A stretch of 64,000 bases of DNA, taken from NCBI GenBank assembly GCA_920105625.2, contig OV050030.1, forward strand, positions 189,095,887 through 189,159,886. The letters run 5' to 3'. This document shows positions 58,100-64,000 of this stretch, in pieces. The notes beneath the pieces were generated by a model that made no database searches, had not been told where the DNA came from, and saw only the letters and a list, made by a program, of their open reading frames with translations. Numbering within the stretch: the first letter of the stretch is position 1; every line of letters begins with the position of its first letter. Made by a program: the position numbers and the translations under genes. Origin of the DNA: Clusia tigrina (taxonomy: Eukaryota > Arthropoda > Insecta > Diptera > Clusiidae).

Positions 58100-59500
58100 A
58101 ATGTTTAGAAGCCCCTGTATCTATTAAAAGTTGCATTACCCTCCCTGCTATTGTTCTTTCTATATATGGTAGCAGGGAGTTTTCTCTAAAAAATTGACCT
58201 GATCGTAGTCTATTAAATCGTCATCAATATCCGCTACTTCTGCGTCTGCTCCCGTCTTGTCCTCATATTCTTCTTGATTGATTAGGTTTCCTTCCTGAGA
58301 CAAATGGTTAATTGTTGTTTTGGCCCTGTGAATCTAACAGTGCCGCTATTTGGTATTTTCATTGTTTGTATTTGACCTTGATTATTTTGAAACTGTGCTA
58401 GCCGTAGGCCTTGGTTGCTGGCCTGAATTTGATTGTTTTGATAACAAGCAGGTTGCTGGAAGCTGGAGGGATTGCCTACCTCTAAAAAATCAACCTCGTT
58501 ATTTACCTCTTTGCTGACTGGTACTCGATTGCCTGTGAAATCGATGCTGTCCTTCCTCTCGCACTGGCATCGGCGTTTGTCATGACAATTGGGTGAAGTA
58601 CGCTTAGCATCGTTCTGGATCCCATTATTCAATGCTTCGTATAAATGATTCACAAATTTTGTGTACTGAGACGATTCCGCTGAAGAGGATCTCTTTATGC
58701 TCGTGGAACCTCCTTGTTGCCGGTGTGCTTTACCATATTCGCGGACATAGGTGGACCGTTGTTCTGATTTCCGGTAAATGGATTTCGTTGAGTGTACGTG
58801 AAGGGTCCTTCCAAAGCAGCTCGAGAGGTGGATGGGCCATCCCATCGAGGAGGAGTCCTTGGTCTGGCAAGCTTTCCATTCCCATATTATGGTGGTGCAG
58901 TATCCCATGTCCGGAGTTGGATGTTTCTGTTCGGTGCGCGTGAAGCGTAATTTAGTGAGGAGTGAGATTCAAATCGATTCCACCCGCTCTCTCCCTGTGC
59001 GCGCGACGAGTTCGCTTCTATGTCGAGAGCTAGTGCCAATGATGAAGACATATCTGGCAGATTTGCGCACAAGACATATTAACTCATAGCTTCATTTAGC
59101 TCTATACACCTCCTGCAAGATTTCCGGCATGTATTATTACAGGAATTATCTATATCGCTCTGATAGAAGAACAGAATCTCGCATACAACCAAGAGACACT
59201 GAGCCTATCTTGTCTCAAAAGTAGCATTACACCAGATGTGAGGGTCTCCTATATAAATGAACGCACGCTATTACGTCGTGACAATTGTTCGGCGTGTTAC
59301 ACGGGGTCAAATGGGTATCTGCATTACTGATAGCTTTGCCCCTAATTAAGTAAGCCGCATTGTAATGTCGTCTGGTTCCTTCTAGTGTCCTGAAAGACTT
59401 GTACGCATTGAGCCCCGCGCAGCGGCAGAAAGCGTACTTAGAAGTCTCCTCGAGGTGGTATATGCATGTGCCTTACTTGAGCGGGTACCACGACCGTTCG
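58100..59500 (-). pseudogene. gypsy-type gag remnant (element D)
   Basis: Minus-strand pieces: 58887-59072 LPDMSSSLALALDIEANSSR, matching the NMPSALALAQEMEAN block of element C; 58282-58908 with Gln/Asn-rich tail sequence; and 58200-58280 with DDDLIDYDQVNFLEK, the gag end before protease. 59100-59500 is probably the capsid part, but frames are broken throughout. Nothing of pol is found left of 58100. Confidence 0.55.
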
Positions 59501-60000
59501 TTCTTACCTACCACCAAACTTAATGAACACTACTAATTCAGGTTAATTCATAATTTATTCGCAGTTATAGATTAGATCGCAAAAGTTTGCATTTCACAAT
59601 AGTTTATTTAGTTTACATAGCTTTAGATTTACTTTATTCACATATCTTCATTTGATTCAATCGGTTTTGGTTTTAGTTCATAGTTTAATTATTTAGTTCT
59701 TACAGTTACTCTCAGTTTTCCATTTATTCTCATAGTCAACTCATAATTTATTTTAATTAGAAAATTCTAACTTTAGTTTAGTCTCATTTTCCTTTTCTTC
59801 TCATAATCAATTCACATTTCATTTTAATTAGATAATTCCAACTTTAGTTTAATCTGATCTTACTTTAGCTCCCAATTATAAATTTATTCTCATAGTCAAT
59901 TCATAATTTGTTTTAATTAGATAATTCCAACTTTACTTTTGACTCTTTACTTATAGCTTTTCGCCCGCTCCGATCTGCTCCTGTACTCGAACTAGCTTCT
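59501..60000. repeat. AT-rich tandem repeats, probable leader of element D
   Basis: About four imperfect units of 75-80 bp around TTCATAATTTATTTTAATTAG and AATTCCAACTTTA between 59690 and 59940, on the upstream side of the gag remnant. Confidence 0.6.
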
Positions 60001-60378
60001 CTCAGCTGAAGATGAGATTTTTCTAAAAGAAATTACCTACATACGGTAGTAGCGCTTAGTCCCACGCCACCCCAAGAGCTGTCGCACGCGGCCCCTTGAA
60101 TTCCTGAATATCCCACCTTCACATTCAGCATACTCTGCATCAGCAAGTCTACTCATCATTGTGGCCAAGTCCTCGCATGGTGTTCAAGCTCGCTACCGAA
60201 ATTCGCTGGAATTGGAACGCCCGTGCAAACAGTTTCTGTTTATCAGTGGTTATATCTGGGGACGCAGCGATAAGGCTTAGGTTACCGACAATTGCACTTG
60301 TGGTTGAGAAAAATACGGCAGAGCGTTTGCACTCGAGGCAGAGAAAAGTATAGCAGTAGATGCAGGTAGAGAAACCTA
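60001..60378. other. Unassigned sequence left of the first mariner
   Basis: A 64-codon frame (60159-60353) shows no recognisable features. No repeat or family match seen. Confidence 0.3.
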
Positions 60379-61673
60379 CGAGGGCGGATTGATATTGAAG
60401 CTACCTAGCGCTAGATGGCAGCACAAATACAAAAACTTTTTTTTTTAGAAATTGCGATCTGTCAAACGTCTGCTGTTCAAATTTCACCCAAATTCATCGA
60501 TTAGTTTATTTGTTGTAGTCGTTTGAAGTAAGCAACTTTTGTGTTTCTTGAAAAATGGAAAAAGCGAATTTCGCGCAGTGATTAAACACTATTATTTGAA
60601 AGGGAAAACGGCGAAAGAGACAAAAGAAAAGCTCGATTAACATTACGGTGAGTCTGCTCCGTCAGATTACATGGTAAAATATTGGATTGCTGAATTTAAA
60701 CGCGGCCGAACAAGCACTGCAACAATACCATCAACAGGAAGGCCAAAAGAGGTGGTTACTGAAGACAATATCAAGAAAATCCTCGATATCGTTATGAATG
60801 ATGGCCGAGTCAAGTTGCGTGAGATTGTTGAAATGGTAAACATATCATATGAACGTGTGTTCAACATTTTGCCTGAACATTTGCATATGAAAAAGCTATC
60901 GGCAAGATGGGTGCCGCGTTTGCTCAATGTCGAACAAAAACGAGTTCGACAGACCACTTCACAGCGGTGTTTGGACATGATAAACTGTAATCCTCTTGAC
61001 TTTTGGCGTCGATTAATAACTGTTTATTAAACGTGGGTCCACCACTACACACCTGAATCCAAAAATCAATCGAAACAATGGGTGAAAGCTGGTGGAAGTG
61101 CTCCGAAGAAGGGGAAGGCAGTGAAATCGGCTGGCAAGGTTATGGCCATTGTATTTTGGGATGCACACGGAATATTGCTCATCGATTATCTTGAAAAAGG
61201 ATCCACAATCACAGGAAAATGTTATCGTACATTATTCGATCAATTGATTGATGCACTCAAGGTAAAACGACCACATTTAAAGAAGAAAAAAATGCTCTTT
61301 CTTCAAGACAACGCACCGGTTCACACAGCATTAGATACGATGCTAAAATTACGTGAAATACACTTCGAATTGGTTTATCATCCACCTTATAGTCCAGATT
61401 TAGCTCCTAGTGACTTTTTCCTGTTTCCAAACTTGAAAAAATGGCTCGCAGGGAAAAGATTCATCTCAAACGAAGAAATGATTACCGAAACTAACGCGTA
61501 TTTTGAGGGGTTCCCGAAATCGTATTATTCAGATGGTATCAAAAAGTTGGAATATCGTCTTACTAAGTGTGTCGAAGTAAAAGGAGACTATGAGACTATG
61601 AGAAATAAATGGTTTTTGGCAAAAAAAAATGTTTTTTTCCTACTTAGGTAGCTTCAATATCAATCCGCCCTCG
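60379..61673 (+). mobile_element. mariner element 1, full-length but inactive
   Basis: 1295 bp between TA duplicates (60377-60378, 61674-61675). The terminal inverted repeats match over about 29 bases without mismatch: both ends begin CGAGGGCGGATTGATATTGA. It encodes one transposase on the plus strand with few lesions. Confidence 0.92.
60555..61651 (+). pseudogene. mariner 1 transposase, catalytic Asp lost
   Basis: From ATG 60555: a small indel within the first six codons, then VIKHYYLKGKTAKETKEKLD, one TAA at about 60638, HTH and linker (YWIAEFKRGRTST, GRPKEVVTEDNIKKI, VNISYERVFNILPEHL, ARWVPRLL). At the first catalytic block the expected TVDETW reads TVY-stop-TW (TAT TAA at 61025-61030), so both Asp and Glu codons are mutated. 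The frame goes on with HHYTPESK, MAIVFWDAHGI, LFLQDNAPVHTA (second Asp) and YSPDLAPSDFFLFPNLK (third Asp, 34 residues later, DD34D) to TAG 61649. Two stops and one shift in an otherwise complete protein. Confidence 0.88.
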
Positions 61674-61758
61674 TAGCCTATGAAGTGAATAGAATGCAAT
61701 GGCAGGGATCGCAACCTTTGGTGCCATACCTACCGTGCTAAGTTATAGTTATATACTA
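61674..61758. other. Spacer between two mariners
   Basis: 85 bp of ordinary sequence, the unique DNA between mariner 1 and the next element. Confidence 0.6.
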
Positions 61759-63040
61759 AAGGGTTTTCCAATAAGAGGTGTTATTTTGGTATTCAAAGAA
61801 AAATGCCATTTTTTGAGATAAATTATCGGATGTTTATTTCATAATAAAGAGGAAGGTATAGCGTTAATAATGAAAAACAACATCAGTCAAATGGCCACCA
61901 CGACCACGCTTACAGGACCATATCCTTTTCATGAAATTTCCCATAACTAAATCGCAAAGTGGATGCCCTATGTCCTCGATAGCCTCACGAATTCTATCTT
62001 TGAGGTCGTGAATCAACGCTGGGCTGTTGGCGTAGACCTTATATTTCACGTGGCCCCAAAGGAAGAAGTCGCAAGGTGTAAAATCATAAGATCACGGTGG
62101 CCAATTGTGATCACCTCTTCGAGAGATAACACGGTCCGGAAACTTTTCCCGTAAAAGAACAATGGTTTCGTTGCTTGTATGGCACGTAGCGCCGTTATGT
62201 TGAAAGTAAACATTGTCCAGATCAATACCATCCAACTCCGACCATAAAAAATCATTAATCATCTCTCGATAGCGCAATCCATTCACCGTAACTGTTGATC
62301 CAACCACATTTTCGAAAAAGTAAGGTCCAATGACCCCGCCGGACCATAAACCGCACCAAGCAGTCACACGTTGAGGATGGAGAGGCTTCTCAACAATAAC
62401 TCTTGAGTTTTCCGAGCCCAAGATGCGACAATTTTGCTTGTTGACGTAGCCACCGAGGTGGAAATGGGCCTCATCAGTCAATTCGACGGAATTCCGGATC
62501 ATTTTCATTCATTTCAAGGACCCAATCAGCAAAGACACGACGTTGTTGATGATCGGCCGGCTTGAGTTCTTGTGTTAACTGAACTTTATAAGCCTTAAGA
62601 CCCAAGTCTTTATGCAAAATACGGTGTAACGACGTTTGTGGAATGCCCAATTCCAAAGAACGACGAGGAATGGACAAACCTGGGTTTTCTTCAACACTAT
62701 GGGCTGCAGCAGCAATATTCTCAGTTTTATTCGGGTTTTATTCTTCACATCACTAACTTGCCCCAACAGCTCGAATTTTTCCACCAATATCTGTATTGCG
62801 GTCCGACAAAGTGCTTCACGACGTCCCAAAAATGCTTTAGTTTTGCAAACTGTGACTGCAAGATGTTCATCATTTTGTAGTAAATTTTAATAATTTCAAT
62901 GCGTTGTTGAAGCGTGTATCGTTCCATTTTTATAATGGCGTAGTTTCTACTTGTCAAATATTAAAGAATAAAAGCTTCAAATGTGACAGCTACCGAAATA
63001 CCGGGTAATTCACAATAACACCTCTTCTTGGAAAACCCTT
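61759..63040 (-). mobile_element. Tc1/mariner element 2, full-length but inactive
   Basis: 1282 bp between TA duplicates (61757-61758, 63041-63042), with inverted ends AAGGGTTTTCCAATAAGAGG and AAGGGTTTTCCAAGAAGAGG. It encodes a transposase on the minus strand. Confidence 0.9.
61864..62927 (-). pseudogene. Tc1/mariner 2 transposase, broken
   Basis: MERYTLQQRIEIIKIYYK at 62927 starts the HTH part; two frame changes follow (near 62830 and 62680), then SIPRRSLELGIPQTSLHRIL, LKAYKVQLTQELKPADHQQR, ADWVLEMNEND. From 62508: VELTDEAHFHLGGYVNKQNC (first Asp), HPQRVTAWCGLWSGGVIGPYFF, and YFQHNGATCHTS, where the expected catalytic Asp is Asn. After NWPP an in-frame TGA replaces a sense codon, then SYDFTPCDFFLWGHVKYKVY (third Asp block) and the end at 61864. 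Spacing from Asn to the next Asp of PxSYD is about 36. The subfamily is not settled. Confidence 0.85.
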
Positions 63041-63470
63041 TATTACAAATTTAATATATTTTATTTCTTGCAGTAACTATAATATACGAGTACACTCATT
63101 CTAAAAATACTCTAAGCACTTGCAAGGTGTATTATCTATGTCAATTAATTAGTTTGTAAGATTTGCGTACATATTATTAGTCTACATATACATATTGTTA
63201 GTCTATTCTTAAAAGATACGATAAATAAGTACAGATAAATAAGTACATGACAAACTAAATTAATAAATAAAAAGACAAACCGTAGTTAACTTAACAGGAC
63301 CTCTCATATGTTAAGAAAATTCGATAGTTATAATAATTGAGATTAATTTATAATTATTATAATAATTATTGTTTATAATCAACCCAATAGTCGGTGAGAG
63401 GAGAGGCTGCTCTCATCGGCGGGCACAGTGACCATTTAAGCGTGTCGCCACTGGTCACACCTCTACTGTA
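63041..63470. other. Unassigned AT-rich sequence right of mariner 2
   Basis: AT-rich, with an imperfect palindrome around ATTTATAATTATTATAATAATTATTG near 63350-63372. No coding or family signal. Confidence 0.3.
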
Positions 63471-63659
63471 ATGGGAGCAGGTTACAGTAATTGTAATGCT
63501 CCTGCCAAAATTAAGAAAGCAGCTCTGCAGCATGCGGATTCCACAGTCTTTGAAGACTCGGACCCTGAAAGTATAACGAACTTAAATACCGCCAACGACG
63601 ACGCGTTACTTCGCACTCCGGCCAAGTTTCACCAGTTCTGGTTGCAAGAAAGGGTCTAG
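63471..63659 (+). CDS. Short unassigned frame with MGxxxS start
   Basis: 62 residues starting MGAGYSNCNAPAKIKKAALQ, which fits the N-myristoylation pattern (Gly2, Ser6), followed by an acidic stretch (FEDSDPESI) and a stop. A GC-rich block precedes the ATG. It may be a first exon or the start of a retroelement Gag; I do not recognise it. The second frame at 63770-63964 follows in another reading. Confidence 0.3.
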   Translation: MGAGYSNCNAPAKIKKAALQHADSTVFEDSDPESITNLNTANDDALLRTPAKFHQFWLQERV

Positions 63660-63769
63660 AGTTAAGCCAAGTGAGGAGGGGTTAAATCGGTACTAGGTAT
63701 AAGGCAGCTATCACAATATCCGACCGACTTGGTACCTGTCCAACCTGACAGAAGACCGCTAGGACAAAT

Positions 63770-63964
63770 GTGAAAGGAGCTGTGAAGAGCAGTGGAGATG
63801 AAACTACTGGAAACTCTCTTTGCAAATTGGACGCAGACCCGAATGATCCCATGACATTCTACTATGGAGCAGTTTGGTTCAACAGCGTCAAGCTTTTTAA
63901 ATGCAAGAATAAGCTTTCTCTTAAATGGGTAAAGGAGGCTGTAAAGACGCTTCAAACCCTATGA
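63770..63964 (+). CDS. Short unassigned frame near window end
   Basis: 64 residues, Lys-rich (FKCKNKLSLKWVKEAVKTL at the end), with DPNDPMTFYYGAVWFN in the middle. An AATAAAATAG signal follows the stop at 63965. No family recognised; it may be unrelated to the preceding frame or a downstream exon of it. Confidence 0.25.
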   Translation: MKGAVKSSGDETTGNSLCKLDADPNDPMTFYYGAVWFNSVKLFKCKNKLSLKWVKEAVKTLQTL

Positions 63965-64000
63965 ATAAAATAGTGGATAGCAGTTGTATCAATACCGAAA

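Overview
The window looks like repeat-rich, probably heterochromatic DNA from a higher dipteran insect. The mix of P-superfamily, R1-clade, Jockey-clade, BEL/Pao, gypsy/errantivirus, mariner, Tigger and Harbinger remnants suggests a fly, possibly a tephritid, but nothing here proves the species. I see no confident single-copy host gene, no rRNA or functional tRNA gene, and no CRISPR. Almost every long reading frame belongs to a transposable element (TE), and most are broken.

Layout. 1-2.8 kb: 5' half of an R1-clade non-LTR element (minus), sitting in a Harbinger transposase fragment. 3.4-9.8 kb: a complete Ty3/gypsy element A with near-identical LTRs and a 4-bp target duplication. 10.3-18.7 kb: a decayed BEL/Pao element with an env-like third gene, split at 12.3-14.8 kb by a nested non-LTR element with an 11-bp target duplication. 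19.1-22.1 kb: pieces of a LOA-like non-LTR element around a 1.6-kb AT-rich segment holding two unassigned small coding candidates. 22.1-24.2 kb: a mariner end and a Tigger/pogo element with terminal inverted repeats. 24.3-29.7 kb: a nearly full-length second R1-clade element in a microsatellite. 29.9-38.6 kb: a young errantivirus (minus) with intact gag, pol and env frames and LTRs differing at one base. 38.6-41.0 kb: minisatellite, MITE and (TA)n. 41.0-42.8 kb: a deleted relative of gypsy A. 43.4-48.1 kb: a decayed env-bearing gypsy element whose pol-end/env segment is inverted between two (TA)n tracts. 49.3-52.9 kb: an RNase H fragment and a deleted Jockey-clade element. 53.2-54.5 kb: a P-superfamily remnant. 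55.9-59.5 kb: Jockey, Tc1 and gypsy gag fragments. 60.4-63.0 kb: two mariner-type elements side by side. 63.5-64 kb: two short unassigned frames.

The genes do not form a host pathway. They work as element modules (Gag/ORF1 for packaging, Pol/ORF2 or transposase for copying and integration, Env in retrovirus-like elements). Only the errantivirus at 29.9-38.6 kb keeps a full coding set. The gypsy A pol frame is also uninterrupted, but its gag is split.

The observations most worth follow-up are: the (TA)n-bounded inversion inside a provirus; a pair of tRNA-like folds with compensatory base changes and a Pol III box B match in the errantivirus leader; 5' leader blocks shared by the two R1-clade elements, whose ORF1 frames both break at the same linker; and a TATA-preceded small reading frame at 21 kb. 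All calls are by eye; no database search was run.
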